Position numbers and translations under genes: made by a program. Positions 32,382 to 40,720 of a stretch of DNA of 64,000 nt are shown in pieces. Position 1 is the stretch's first letter. Every line of letters begins with the position of its first letter. This DNA comes from DAIQRJ01 sp963708795 (GTDB lineage Bacteria > Actinomycetota > Actinomycetes > Propionibacteriales > DAIQRJ01). The notes beneath the pieces were generated by a model, which worked only from the letters and a program-made list of their open reading frames with translations, ran no database searches and was not told the DNA's origin. Where the stretch lies: contig CAVPUH010000012.1 of assembly GCA_963708795.1 (NCBI GenBank), positions 124,001-188,000 on the forward strand. Reading direction: 5' to 3'.

Positions 32382-33872
32382 GTGAGCGACACTTCTGCCA
32401 TCGGTCCGCCGACCCCCGAGCCTCCGACCGCCAGCACGATCCGATCGAGTACCAGCGCGGACTGGGAGCACTACCGCGACATCCGGCTCCAGGCTTTGCG
32501 AAGCGCGCCGACGGCATTCGGATCGACGTACGCGGGCGAACAGGACCGGACCGAGGAGATCTGGCGCGAGCGGGCCGGGAACCCGCGTGCCCTCCTCGCG
32601 TTCGCCGACGGCCGGCCGGTCGGTATCGCGGTCGGGTACGACGACCCCGACGAGCCGGCCGGCACCCGCTCGCTCGTGTCGATGTTCGTCGTGGACGAGC
32701 AGCGCGGCACCGGGCTTGCCACCAGGCTGATCGATGCGGTCGTCGTGGCCGCCCGCGCGGACGGTGCGCGGCAGTTGGCGCTCTGGGTCACCGAAGGCAA
32801 TATCCCCGCCAGCCTCCGCTATCGCGCGTACGGCTTCCGCGAGACCGGCGAGCGCGCGCCGCTTCCGCACGATTCGAGTCTGACCGAGCTCCGCATGGTC
32901 CTCGATCTCGCCGACCTCCCGACCCTCACGGTCGGGATCGACATCGGCGGCACGACGATCAAGGCGGCGCTCGTCGACTCCGCGCACCCGCATCGGGTGC
33001 TGGCAAGGGCAGTGGCCGCCTCACCGCCCGCAGGTTCGGAGGCCGGGGCCACGGTGCTGGCTGCCTGCGGGGCGCTCTTCGACGACCTCCGAGCCCAGGC
33101 GGGCGAGCTGGGACTTCCCGATCCGGTGGCCGTCGGGGTCGCCGTGCCCGGCATCATCGACGAGCCGAACGGGATAGCGGTCTACTCGTCCGCGTTCGAC
33201 TGGGCTGACGAGCCGGTTCGCGATGAGCTCGCGGCGCGAGTCGGCGTGCCGGTCGCCTTCGGGCACGACGTGCGCAGCGCGGGGTTGGCCGAATGGCGGC
33301 TCGGTGCGGGGCGGGGGTGCGACAACCTGCTCGTCCTGGCCCTGGGCACCGGAATCGGCTCGGCGGTGGTGGTCGACGGCCGGCTGGTCACGGCAGGTGG
33401 GTACGCGGGCCAGCTCGGTCACGTCGTGATCGAGGCCGACGGGCCCCTCTGCGGCTGCGGACAGCGGGGCTGTGCCGGCATGCTCGCCTCCGCGCGGGCC
33501 ATCCACCATGCGTATGCGAAGGCCGCCGAGCGGCGGGTGGACGAGGTCGGCGGCGCCCGTGAGGTCGCCGAGCTGGTGGCGGCCGGGGATCCGGTGGCGA
33601 TCGGGGTGTGGTCGGCCGCGATCGGACATCTCGCGCGACTCCTCGTCGCCGCCGTCACGATGCTCGGGCCTCGGCGCGTCGTCATCGCCGGCGGCCCGAG
33701 CGATGCCGGGGAGCTCCTCATCGGCCCGGTCCGCGAACAGCTCCGCGGTGCGCTCACCTTCCAGCGCATGCCCGACGTGCTGGCCGCTGAACTGGGGTCC
33801 GACGCAGGCGTGCTGGGCGGGGCGATCGCCGGTGCGGAGTTGGCCGGCCGTCGTCTGCCGCGGGGTGCCTAA
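32382..33872 (+). CDS. GNAT acetyltransferase fused to a ROK-family kinase
   Basis: One 496-residue frame holds two complete domains. Residues about 18-172 form a GNAT acetyltransferase with the acetyl-CoA site VSMFVVDEQRGTGLATRLIDA and a C-terminal RAYGFRETGE strand. Residues about 185-496 form a ROK sugar kinase/repressor-type protein: TVGIDIGGTTIKAAL (phosphate loop), GVAVPGIIDE, GHDVRSAGLAEW, LALGTGIGSAVVVDGR and the zinc motif GH...C-x-C-x4-C (CGCGQRGC). The usual Glu after that motif is absent (CAGML). No ribosome site or stop separates the domains. GTG at 32382 follows AAGGA. The acuC-like gene starts 10 bases later. Either a true fusion or two genes joined by loss of a stop. Confidence 0.85.
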   Translation: MSDTSAIGPPTPEPPTASTIRSSTSADWEHYRDIRLQALRSAPTAFGSTYAGEQDRTEEIWRERAGNPRALLAFADGRPVGIAVGYDDPDEPAGTRSLVSMFVVDEQRGTGLATRLIDAVVVAARADGARQLALWVTEGNIPASLRYRAYGFRETGERAPLPHDSSLTELRMVLDLADLPTLTVGIDIGGTTIKAALVDSAHPHRVLARAVAASPPAGSEAGATVLAACGALFDDLRAQAGELGLPDPVAVGVAVPGIIDEPNGIAVYSSAFDWADEPVRDELAARVGVPVAFGHDVRSAGLAEWRLGAGRGCDNLLVLALGTGIGSAVVVDGRLVTAGGYAGQLGHVVIEADGPLCGCGQRGCAGMLASARAIHHAYAKAAERRVDEVGGAREVAELVAAGDPVAIGVWSAAIGHLARLLVAAVTMLGPRRVVIAGGPSDAGELLIGPVREQLRGALTFQRMPDVLAAELGSDAGVLGGAIAGAELAGRRLPRGA

Positions 33873-33882
33873 GCTGACGGGC

Positions 33883-35067
33883 ATGCCGGCGTCGACGAGG
33901 TTGTACTTCAGCCCGGGCCTGCTGGCCTACGACTTCGGGTCCGGGCATCCGATGGCCCCGCACCGCATGTCCCTGACCATGGCGCTCGCCGACGAGCTGG
34001 GCGTTCTCGCAGAGCTCGACGTGATCTCACCGTCGACCCCGGACGAACGCATCCTGCTGTCGGTGCACACGGCCGCCTACGTCGATGCCGTGAAGGCCGC
34101 CGACGCCGATCCGGACAAGGCCGACCCGGCCTTCGGGTTCGGGTACCCGGACAATCCGCCGTTTCCCGGGATGCACGCTGCGAGCCTGGCCATCGCCTCG
34201 GCCAGCGTCGAGGGCGCACTGGCCGTCCAGCGCGGCGACGTCGCACACGCTCTCAACCTGATGGGCGGCCTGCATCATGCGATGCCCGAGCGGGCCAGCG
34301 GGTTCTGTGTGTACAACGACGCCGCCCTGGCCATCCGTGCGCTGTTGGACGCCGGCGAACCGAGAGTGGCCTACGTCGACACCGATGCCCACCACGGAGA
34401 CGGGGTCGAGGCCGTGTTCGCGGACGACCCCCGGGTCCTCACGATCAGCCTGCACGAGTCGCCGGCGACTCTCTTTCCCGGCACCGGCCGGGCCGGCGAC
34501 ATCGGTGGGCCGACCGCGCTCGGCAGTGCGGTGAACGTGCCGCTCCCGGCCGGCACCGGTGACGCGGCCTGGTGGCGGGCCTTCACTGCGATCGTCCCGC
34601 CGCTGCTGGAGGCGTTCGCCCCGACCGTGCTCGTGACCCAGCACGGCGCCGATGCACACGGACTGGATCCGCTGACGAACCTCGACCTGTCGGTCGACGT
34701 CCAACGCTCGGCCGCGATGCTGCTGCACGCGCTGGCGCACCGGCACAGTGGGGGCCGTTGGCTGGCCCTCGGTGGCGGTGGATACGCCACCATCGACGTC
34801 GTGCCGCGAGCGTGGACGCACCTGCTCGCCATCGCAGCCGAGCACCCGGTCGGGCCGGGCACGCCGACGCCGTCGCGCTGGCGACAGCGGATCGAGGAGG
34901 AGTTCGGTCGCACCGGACCCGACCGGATGACCGACGGCCGGGCGGAACTCATCGAACGGATCCCGGCCTTCGAGGAGGGTTTCGACCCGTCCGACGTCGT
35001 CGATCAGACGATCGTCCGGGTCCAGCAGGCGGTGTTTCCGTACCACGGAATTGCGGTCGACTGGTGA
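33883..35067 (+). CDS. acuC: Histone-deacetylase-family protein, AcuC-like
   Basis: The 394-residue zinc deacetylase has the family's FSPGLLAYDFGSGHPMAPHRM start (given by ends), GGLHHAMPERASGFCVYND with the catalytic His pair at 131-132, VDTDAHHGDGVEAVF near 165-179 with zinc-binding Asp and His, and QHGADAHGLDPL near 247-258. AcuC of Bacillus removes acetyl groups from acetyl-CoA synthetase; that role is inferred here. Being 10 bases behind a GNAT domain gene, an acetylation/deacetylation pair is attractive. Confidence 0.88.
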   Translation: MPASTRLYFSPGLLAYDFGSGHPMAPHRMSLTMALADELGVLAELDVISPSTPDERILLSVHTAAYVDAVKAADADPDKADPAFGFGYPDNPPFPGMHAASLAIASASVEGALAVQRGDVAHALNLMGGLHHAMPERASGFCVYNDAALAIRALLDAGEPRVAYVDTDAHHGDGVEAVFADDPRVLTISLHESPATLFPGTGRAGDIGGPTALGSAVNVPLPAGTGDAAWWRAFTAIVPPLLEAFAPTVLVTQHGADAHGLDPLTNLDLSVDVQRSAAMLLHALAHRHSGGRWLALGGGGYATIDVVPRAWTHLLAIAAEHPVGPGTPTPSRWRQRIEEEFGRTGPDRMTDGRAELIERIPAFEEGFDPSDVVDQTIVRVQQAVFPYHGIAVDW

Positions 35068-35140
35068 CGCCACGCCGGGTCACACAGCATTCCCACAGCT
35101 CGGGCCTTTCCCGCCTGCCACTCGAACCACTACTCTCCCT

Positions 35141-35150
35141 CCAGTACTGG
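35141..35150. promoter_or_regulatory. CCAGTACTGG palindrome before the BldC-like gene
   Basis: A perfect 10-base palindrome sits 55 bases upstream of the ATG at 35205. BldC-like and MerR-like proteins often regulate themselves, so it may be an operator. Confidence 0.35.
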
Positions 35151-35204
35151 TGTTCTGAGGCCGGTGGGGAAGCCGTCCGCGCCAGGGCTGGAAACCGGTG
35201 ACCC

Positions 35205-35442
35205 ATGGCAATCGACAAGACCCCGCAGACCGGCGGTAATGCTGCCGACGGTGTGCCGCTCTCGGAGGTGAAGCTCCTCACGGTGGCCGAAGTGGCCGCG
35301 GTGATGCGGGTGTCGAAGATGACGGTGTACCGCCTCGTGCACGCCGGTGATCTCCCGGCCGTGCGCGTCGGGACGCTCGTACCGCGTCAGTGAGCAGGCC
35401 GTGCACGACTATCTCCGGGACTCCTACGTCCAGGCCATGTGA
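35205..35442 (+). pseudogene. BldC-like/excisionase-type helix-turn-helix protein, frameshifted
   Basis: A small MerR-type DNA-binding protein: LSEVKLLTVAEVAAVMRVSK and MTVYRLVHAGDLPAVRVG are the winged helix found in BldC and in the protein encoded beside bS22 in mycobacteria. The frame then runs into a stop at 35393. Removing the A at 35373 gives RSYRVSEQAVHDYLRDSYV and a natural stop at 35440-35442, about 78 residues in all, which matches the family exactly. Since such proteins are highly conserved, a sequencing error is likely. bS22 follows 93 bases later. Confidence 0.85.
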
Positions 35443-35457
35443 GGACGACGTCTGAAG

Positions 35458-35497
35458 CGAGGTCCCGGGCCGCGATGTGGGCGGAGCGGCGACCTCG
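35458..35497 (+). terminator. Inverted repeat between the HTH gene and bS22
   Basis: CGAGGTC at 35458-35464 and GACCTCG at 35491-35497 flank 26 bases, starting 15 bases after the corrected HTH stop. It could be a terminator or attenuator; the bS22 promoter probably overlaps its right arm, where GGTAAGGTT occurs. Confidence 0.4.
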
Positions 35498-35535
35498 GGT
35501 AAGGTTTGCCGTCACCGTCAGCGAAAGGCATCAGT

Positions 35536-35637
35536 GTGGGTTCTGTCATCAAGAAGCGACGCAAGCGCATGGCCAAGAAGAAGCACCGCAAGCTGCTCAA
35601 GCGCACCCGCGTCGCGCGTCGTCGTCTGGGCAAGTAG
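35536..35637 (+). CDS. 30S ribosomal protein bS22 (AURKAIP1/COX24-domain)
   Basis: The 33-residue, extremely basic peptide starts GSVIKKRRKRMAKKKHRK and ends RRRLGK, almost the same as the mycobacterial protein encoded beside proC and shown in ribosome structures as bS22. GTG at 35536 follows GAAAGG. It is short and easily missed. The neighbouring BldC-like gene confirms the assignment, because the two are linked across actinobacteria. Confidence 0.93.
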   Translation: MGSVIKKRRKRMAKKKHRKLLKRTRVARRRLGK

Positions 35638-35658
35638 CCGGCGACCGTAGGTCGCAGA

Positions 35659-35691
35659 GAAGCCCTCGGCCCTCCCGGGTTCGGGGGCTTC
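35659..35691 (+). terminator. Hairpin after bS22
   Basis: GAAGCCC at 35659-35665 pairs with GGGCTTC at 35685-35691, and CCCGGG occurs within the loop. It begins 22 bases after the bS22 stop and is a good terminator candidate. Confidence 0.6.
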
Positions 35692-35765
35692 GTGCTGTCC
35701 GGCCGTACTCCCGCGTGACCAGGGTCCCCTGCTGCTGATCGTGTAGGCAGTGCGCGAGGTGGCGG

Positions 35766-36908
35766 TCAGCGGCGCGGTCGGCGCATGACCGATCCGACGC
35801 GACCGAACCCCCGACGTGCAATCGCCGCCGCGAGTTCGCGACTCGTGAGCGCGTCGAGTGGCGGTGAGGCTTCCGGACCTGCGACCGCGAGCGCCAGCGC
35901 CAGGACCGTCTGAGCCGCGACGGACGGGGACACGGGTAGGTCCGCGGGCTCGTCGTCCATTCGTGGCGGCGTCGTGGCGGCGAGCAGGCTCAGGTCGCCG
36001 ACGACGCCCACGCCGGATGCAGCGATGGCGTGAATCGTCGTCGCGGCCATTGCCTGGACTCGTTCGAGCGCCCATGCCGGCGTCGTGATCGCCGTGTCGC
36101 CCGCTTGCGGAACCGTTCTGGTGAGCCGGCGGGCCGCTCCCCAGCGCACTGCCGACTGGTAGAACGAGTCGGGCAACGAGGAGTCGACAAACAGCTTGTT
36201 GAACGCCAGCAGGACGCGAGCCTCGGCGGCTGTCAGTGACCGGTTGATTCCTTCAGCCTCGGGCTGCAGGGTTCCGACCGGTGCGCCCAAGAGAGTCTCG
36301 AAGGCCCGCAAGATGGACTGGCGATTCTTGTCGTCGACCACGACCACCGTGACCTTCGAAGGGCCGCCGGCGGCCTTGACCCATCGCGACACGAGCTTGT
36401 CGTGACGGTGCCGCCGCCAGAAGCTCGGGGTGGGCCGCGCGTACGGCGGGTGGTTGAACATGGCGTCCAACCAGTCGTCGTAGCTCACCGTCAGTCGATT
36501 CTGGACATATTGCTGCCACTGCGACGGCAGGATCTTCGCGAGTGGGCGCAAGGTGATGACGACATGCACACGGTCGCGGTCGAGGGCGTCGACGATTCGG
36601 GTGGCCGGCGCTGGGCGCGCGTCCGCGAAGAACTCGCTGCTGATCACCACGCGGTCTGCCGTGCTGTTGTCGACCTCGGCCACGAGACCGCGCCATGCGT
36701 CCAGGCTGGCTCTGGTTCCAGACCGGGCCCCCAGTCTCGTGGCCTCCAAAGCCGCGGCCGCGTGTTGTTGGCTCTCGCCGACGTAGTGGATGCCATGGGT
36801 CGCGAGCCGGTCCCGATTCAGATGGAACGCATTTTGGAGGGTGGTCGTGCCGGTTTTGTGCGGACCGATGTGCAGCACTCGTGTTCCGACCGGCAATGCA
36901 CCGCTCAC
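35766..36908 (-). CDS. P-loop sulfotransferase-like protein
   Basis: The 380-residue protein opens with the sulfate-donor (PAPS) loop RVLHIGPHKTGTTTLQNAF near 9-27 and has VVISSEFFADA, VHVVITLRPLAKILPSQWQQYVQN (given by ends) with the 3'-phosphate-binding Arg/Ser pattern, and VTVVVVDD. These are features of actinobacterial sulfotransferase-like proteins. Acceptor unknown. GTG at 36908 is preceded by GGAGGGG. The C-terminal 60 residues are poorly conserved. It stands alone; base composition is slightly less GC-rich than its neighbours, hinting at transfer. Confidence 0.75.
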   Translation of the reverse strand: MSGALPVGTRVLHIGPHKTGTTTLQNAFHLNRDRLATHGIHYVGESQQHAAAALEATRLGARSGTRASLDAWRGLVAEVDNSTADRVVISSEFFADARPAPATRIVDALDRDRVHVVITLRPLAKILPSQWQQYVQNRLTVSYDDWLDAMFNHPPYARPTPSFWRRHRHDKLVSRWVKAAGGPSKVTVVVVDDKNRQSILRAFETLLGAPVGTLQPEAEGINRSLTAAEARVLLAFNKLFVDSSLPDSFYQSAVRWGAARRLTRTVPQAGDTAITTPAWALERVQAMAATTIHAIAASGVGVVGDLSLLAATTPPRMDDEPADLPVSPSVAAQTVLALALAVAGPEASPPLDALTSRELAAAIARRGFGRVGSVMRRPRR

Positions 36909-37400
36909 AGTCCCGCCCCTCCATCCCTATGTCGGCAACTGAGCCGCGACTCTAGCGAGCCGCGACAGACGGAGCTCTACGGCGTGCGTCGAGGTCTTCC
37001 AAACAATTCGCGGGCTGACATGGACTCGACCCCGCCCCGTCGAATCGACCAGGTTCAGGCGTCCGAAGCGACACACGTGGGAACGTCGTGACGACAGCAT
37101 GGTCGATGGGCGGGAGGGGGCGCCGACGACGCCGGTCGCGTGCTCACCACGGTGGGGCGTGACTGCCGCTGGCCTGCGTCGGTCAGTCGCGATGGGGACG
37201 TCGCCCTCGCGTTGGTGCTGTGCCATCGTTTCCTGGTCGCGAACCGGGGCGGCCGAGAACGAACAGCGAGCGCCACCACCGACATGGGACGCCCGAGTCA
37301 TCGCCAGGGTCGCCGAGGCCAGCAGCACGTATCGCTCGATCATCTCAGTACACGATGACAAGAACCCGAAGCTCGTCAGGCCCCAGGAGAGGCGACAGGC
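36909..37400. other. Gene-free stretch between divergent genes
   Basis: No convincing gene was seen in these 492 bases. Short open frames exist on both strands but none has a recognisable motif. GAGCCGCGAC is repeated at 36941-36950 and 36957-36966, a 16-base spacing. The rhamnonate-dehydratase-like promoter should lie in the right half; AGGAGAGG at 37385-37392 is its ribosome site. Confidence 0.45.
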
Positions 37401-38642
37401 ATGACCGTGGCAAGCGATCGCATCGTCGACGTGCGGGTCTGGCTGATCCCGCCGGCGGCGCCGAGTGACCGGGCCCAGCGGAGCGGTTGGCTGGGCGGCA
37501 ACATCGCGAGTCCACTCTCGAGATATCCGGAGTACGCGGCCAGCCGGGGTTCCGGGATCAACTCGGCGCTTCTCGGCGGCATCATCGTCGAAGTCGAGAG
37601 CGAGTCCGGGGCGATCGGCGTCGCCTCCGGCTCGGGCGGCTTCGCCGCGGCGGCGATCATCGAGGGCCACTTCGCCCGCCTGATCGAGGGGATCAGCCCG
37701 GCCCAGCACGAACTCGTCTGGGACCTGATCTTCTCCGCGTCGCTGCACTACGGGCGAAAGGGCCTGGTGCTCCACGCGATCTCCGCCCTCGACCTCGCGG
37801 TGTGGGACCTGCACGGCAAGATCGCCGGTGAACCGGTGCACGCGCTGATCGGGGGCCGAGTGCGTGAGTCCCTGCGCTGTTACGCGACAGGCCCGCGACC
37901 CGATGTCGCCCAGGATCTCGGCTTCATCGCATCGAAACTGCCGTTGCCCCATGCCCCGTGCGAGGGCGACGACGGCTTCGAGCGCAACGTCGCCCTGGCC
38001 AGGGACTGGCGGCAGAAGCTCGGCAACGACTTCCCGCTGCTCTTCGACTGCTGGATGGCGCTCGACGTGCCGTACACGGTGCGGCTGATGGATGCTATCG
38101 AGCCTCTCGGCGTGCGCTGGGTGGAGGACGCCCTGCCGCCGGACGACTACGACGGGTTCCGCCAGCTGCGCGAGCGCGGCAACCAGAACGTGATGGTCGT
38201 GAGCGGGGAGCACGAATACACGCTCGCCGGGTTCCGGACGCTCCTCGAGACCGGAGCGATGGCGATCGTCCAGCCGGATCTCGGCTGGTGTGGCGGTCTG
38301 ACCGAGCTGTTGAAGATCGCCGCGTTGTCGAAGTCCTACCGCGTTCCGGTCCTGCCGCACTGCGGTGGTGCGTACGGCGCGCACTTCTCGATCACCCGCG
38401 CGGAGTTCGACGTCGCCGAGTACCCCGTCGTGAGCGCGGACGGTGATGCGCTCGTCCCCTTGCACGCGCCGTACCTCCTGGGCGAGACGGTGCCGGTCGG
38501 TGGACGACACGACCCGGGGGACGCGCCCGGATTCGGGCTCGAACTCGACCGGTCGCTCCCGCTCCAGCGTCCGTTCAACGGTGAGGTGTGGCCGGCCCTG
38601 GCCGACTCGGGCCTCGAGGTGAAGGAGCCGGTGGCGCGGTGA
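37401..38642 (+). CDS. Enolase-superfamily dehydratase, L-rhamnonate dehydratase-like
   Basis: Dehydrates a sugar acid to a 2-keto-3-deoxy acid. The 413-residue product follows E. coli RhmD closely: VRVWLIPP, SPLSRYPEYAASR, GLVLHAISALDLAVWDL, RCYATGPRPDVAQDLGFI, LLFDCWMALDV (metal Asp near 216), RWVEDALPPDDYDGF (metal Glu), SGEHEYTL (metal Glu with adjacent His), QPDLGWCGGLTELLKIAA and VLPHCGG (active-site His). The loop that reads DDHIATPMS in the E. coli enzyme is GGNIASPLS here, so a substrate-contacting His is replaced by Asn; the acid may not be rhamnonate. First of three overlapping genes. Confidence 0.87.
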   Translation: MTVASDRIVDVRVWLIPPAAPSDRAQRSGWLGGNIASPLSRYPEYAASRGSGINSALLGGIIVEVESESGAIGVASGSGGFAAAAIIEGHFARLIEGISPAQHELVWDLIFSASLHYGRKGLVLHAISALDLAVWDLHGKIAGEPVHALIGGRVRESLRCYATGPRPDVAQDLGFIASKLPLPHAPCEGDDGFERNVALARDWRQKLGNDFPLLFDCWMALDVPYTVRLMDAIEPLGVRWVEDALPPDDYDGFRQLRERGNQNVMVVSGEHEYTLAGFRTLLETGAMAIVQPDLGWCGGLTELLKIAALSKSYRVPVLPHCGGAYGAHFSITRAEFDVAEYPVVSADGDALVPLHAPYLLGETVPVGGRHDPGDAPGFGLELDRSLPLQRPFNGEVWPALADSGLEVKEPVAR

Positions 38643-39742
38643 CGCCGGCGCGCCTCGCTCTGGTCGGTGCCGGGTGGTTCGGTCGGCTCGCGGCGATACC
38701 GGCCGTGACGACACACCCGGATGCCGAACTGGTCGCCGTGTGCGACCCCGACCTCCACCGGGCGCAGGAGACCGCCGACGAATTCGGAATCCCGCACGTG
38801 TTCGGCGATGTCGACGGACTGGTCGTGGCCGGAGTGGCGGACGCCGCCGTGGTGGCGGTCACGCAGACCGCGCACCACCTGGTCTGCCGTGCACTCCTCG
38901 ACGGTGGCCTGCACGTGCTGGTCGAGAAGCCCATGGTGCTCACGTCCGGTGACGCGTGGGAGCTGGTCGAGCTTGCCCGCCGCCGTGACCTCGTGCTCGT
39001 CGTGGGTGAGACCTTCCACTTCACCTCGGTCTCGAGGCGGGTCCGTGAGGTGGTGCAGTCTGGCCGGCTCGGTGCGCTCGTCCAGGTCGTGGGCACCTTC
39101 AACTCGCACACCGCGGGGCTCTTCGGTGGTGCCTCGGCCCTACCGGACGGGCGAGGTGGCGGGTACGCCGATCCCGCCCTCGCCGGCGGCGGCCAGGGAC
39201 ACACCCAGGTGTCGCACCTGGCGGGTCTCGCGCTGTGGACGTGCGACGAGTCGGTCGACGGCGTCTTCGCCTACCTGGACCGGCGTGACCTCCGCGTCGA
39301 CCTCGTCGACGCCATCGTCGGGCGGCTCTCGGGCGGCGGGTCGCTCAGTCTCTCGGCCACCGGCACGATGCCGACCGGCTACCCACCACGCAACCGGCTC
39401 GAGTATTACGGCACAAGGGGTTTCCTCGTCCACGACCTGGCCACTGCGAGTGCCGAGATCGGCATCGAGGGCGAACCGGCCGAATACCTCGCGCTCGGAC
39501 CCGACGAGCCCGGCTACCCACTCGAGGCGCCGGCCAGGATGTTCGTCGACCTGATCCGTGGCGCCACAGTCGAGAATCTGGCCCCGGGCGAATCGGCAGC
39601 GCGCAGCGTCGACCTGCTCGACGCTGCGTACCGCTCGGCAGCGAGCGGACAGGTGGAGACGGTCGAACCCCGGCCAGGCCATACTCGACCCGATCGGCCC
39701 GTTACGCAGCCGCCCAGATCCCCAACCCCGAGGTCATCGTGA
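38639..39742 (+). CDS. Gfo/Idh/MocA-family oxidoreductase
   Basis: The 367-residue dehydrogenase has the Rossmann ARLALVGAGWFGRLAAIP at 4-21, HVLVEKPMVLTS near 97-108 with the catalytic Lys, and a GGGQGHTQVSHLAGLAL region near 182-198 supplying the catalytic His. GTG at 38639 overlaps the dehydratase stop (GTGA) and its own stop overlaps the next gene's start, so three enzymes are made together. The last 30 residues are rich in Pro and Arg and not conserved. Confidence 0.87.
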   Translation: MTPARLALVGAGWFGRLAAIPAVTTHPDAELVAVCDPDLHRAQETADEFGIPHVFGDVDGLVVAGVADAAVVAVTQTAHHLVCRALLDGGLHVLVEKPMVLTSGDAWELVELARRRDLVLVVGETFHFTSVSRRVREVVQSGRLGALVQVVGTFNSHTAGLFGGASALPDGRGGGYADPALAGGGQGHTQVSHLAGLALWTCDESVDGVFAYLDRRDLRVDLVDAIVGRLSGGGSLSLSATGTMPTGYPPRNRLEYYGTRGFLVHDLATASAEIGIEGEPAEYLALGPDEPGYPLEAPARMFVDLIRGATVENLAPGESAARSVDLLDAAYRSAASGQVETVEPRPGHTRPDRPVTQPPRSPTPRSS

Positions 39743-40686
39743 TGCAGGCGCTCGTCTACACCGCCCCGCTGGAACTCCGCGTCCTGGCTGTCGAACCGCC
39801 GGTGGCCGAACCGGACGAGACCGTTCTGCGGGTGGCGGCCGCGGGCATCTGCGGATCGGAGATCGAGGGTTTCGTCAGCCGCAGTCCGTTCCGGGTCCCG
39901 CCACTCATCATGGGTCACGAGTTCTCCGGATACACCGACGACGGTTCGCTCGTGACCGTCAATCCTCTGGTCACATGTGGCGTCTGCGACATGTGCGTAC
40001 GCGGGATGGCCAACGTCTGCCGTCGCCGGGAGATCCTCGGGATCCAGCGACCGGGCGGTTTCGCAGAGTTCGTCGCCGTCCGGACGGACGCCATCGTCGC
40101 GATGCCGGCCGGCGCCACACCGTTGCAGGCGGCATTCGTGGAGCCGACCGCCAACGGTGTTCACGCACTCCGGCTGATCCGTGAGCACGACCCGATGCCA
40201 CGCCGTATCGGTGTCATCGGCATCGGCCCGCTCGGCTACGCGGTGCTCGCCGCGACCGTGGCCGGCGGCACACCTGAGATCGCGGCCGCTGACGGCTATG
40301 AGCCACGACGGGGCTGGGCGACCAAGCTGGGCGTCACCGAGGTGAGCGACCGGTTGTCGGGGGAGTTCGACGCGATCGTCGACACCGTGGGCACCGCCGG
40401 GACGCGGGCGGAGAGCGTCTCGTTGCTCCGCCCCGGCGGTACCGCCGTCTGGATGGGCCTGCACGGGCCGGAGGACGCCGTCGACGGCCAGGCGATGATC
40501 CGCTCGGAGAAGCGCGTGATCACGAGCTTCTGCTACTCGCCTGCGGACTACACGGCGGCGACCGACGTCGTCAGGCGGCTCGACATGGCCTGGGGTGAGT
40601 CGGTGCCGTTGGGCGACGGCGTCGACGCGTTCCTCGGCCTCACCAAGGGCCCGGTGCCGTCGCTCAAGACCTTCCTGCTGCCCTGA
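39739..40686 (+). CDS. Zinc-type alcohol/polyol dehydrogenase (medium-chain)
   Basis: The 315-residue MDR enzyme has the catalytic zinc ligands Cys in GICGSEIEGF near 37-46 and His-Glu in MGHEFSG near 58-64. The structural zinc lobe is CGVCDMCVRGMANVC near 80-94, with four Cys. The NAD-binding VIGIGPLGYAVLAAT is near 158-172. GTGATG at 39739 offers two starts; the GTG overlaps the Gfo/Idh stop. It probably oxidises a sugar or sugar acid intermediate of the dehydratase pathway. Confidence 0.87.
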   Translation: MMQALVYTAPLELRVLAVEPPVAEPDETVLRVAAAGICGSEIEGFVSRSPFRVPPLIMGHEFSGYTDDGSLVTVNPLVTCGVCDMCVRGMANVCRRREILGIQRPGGFAEFVAVRTDAIVAMPAGATPLQAAFVEPTANGVHALRLIREHDPMPRRIGVIGIGPLGYAVLAATVAGGTPEIAAADGYEPRRGWATKLGVTEVSDRLSGEFDAIVDTVGTAGTRAESVSLLRPGGTAVWMGLHGPEDAVDGQAMIRSEKRVITSFCYSPADYTAATDVVRRLDMAWGESVPLGDGVDAFLGLTKGPVPSLKTFLLP

Positions 40687-40720
40687 GGCGGCCGGATCCG
40701 CTCGTGCAGCCGGTTCCGGG

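Noticed and set aside
36927..37342. Possible minus-strand gene in the gene-free stretch
   Set aside because: No motif, no ribosome site and a shadow-like composition; left as no gene recognised.
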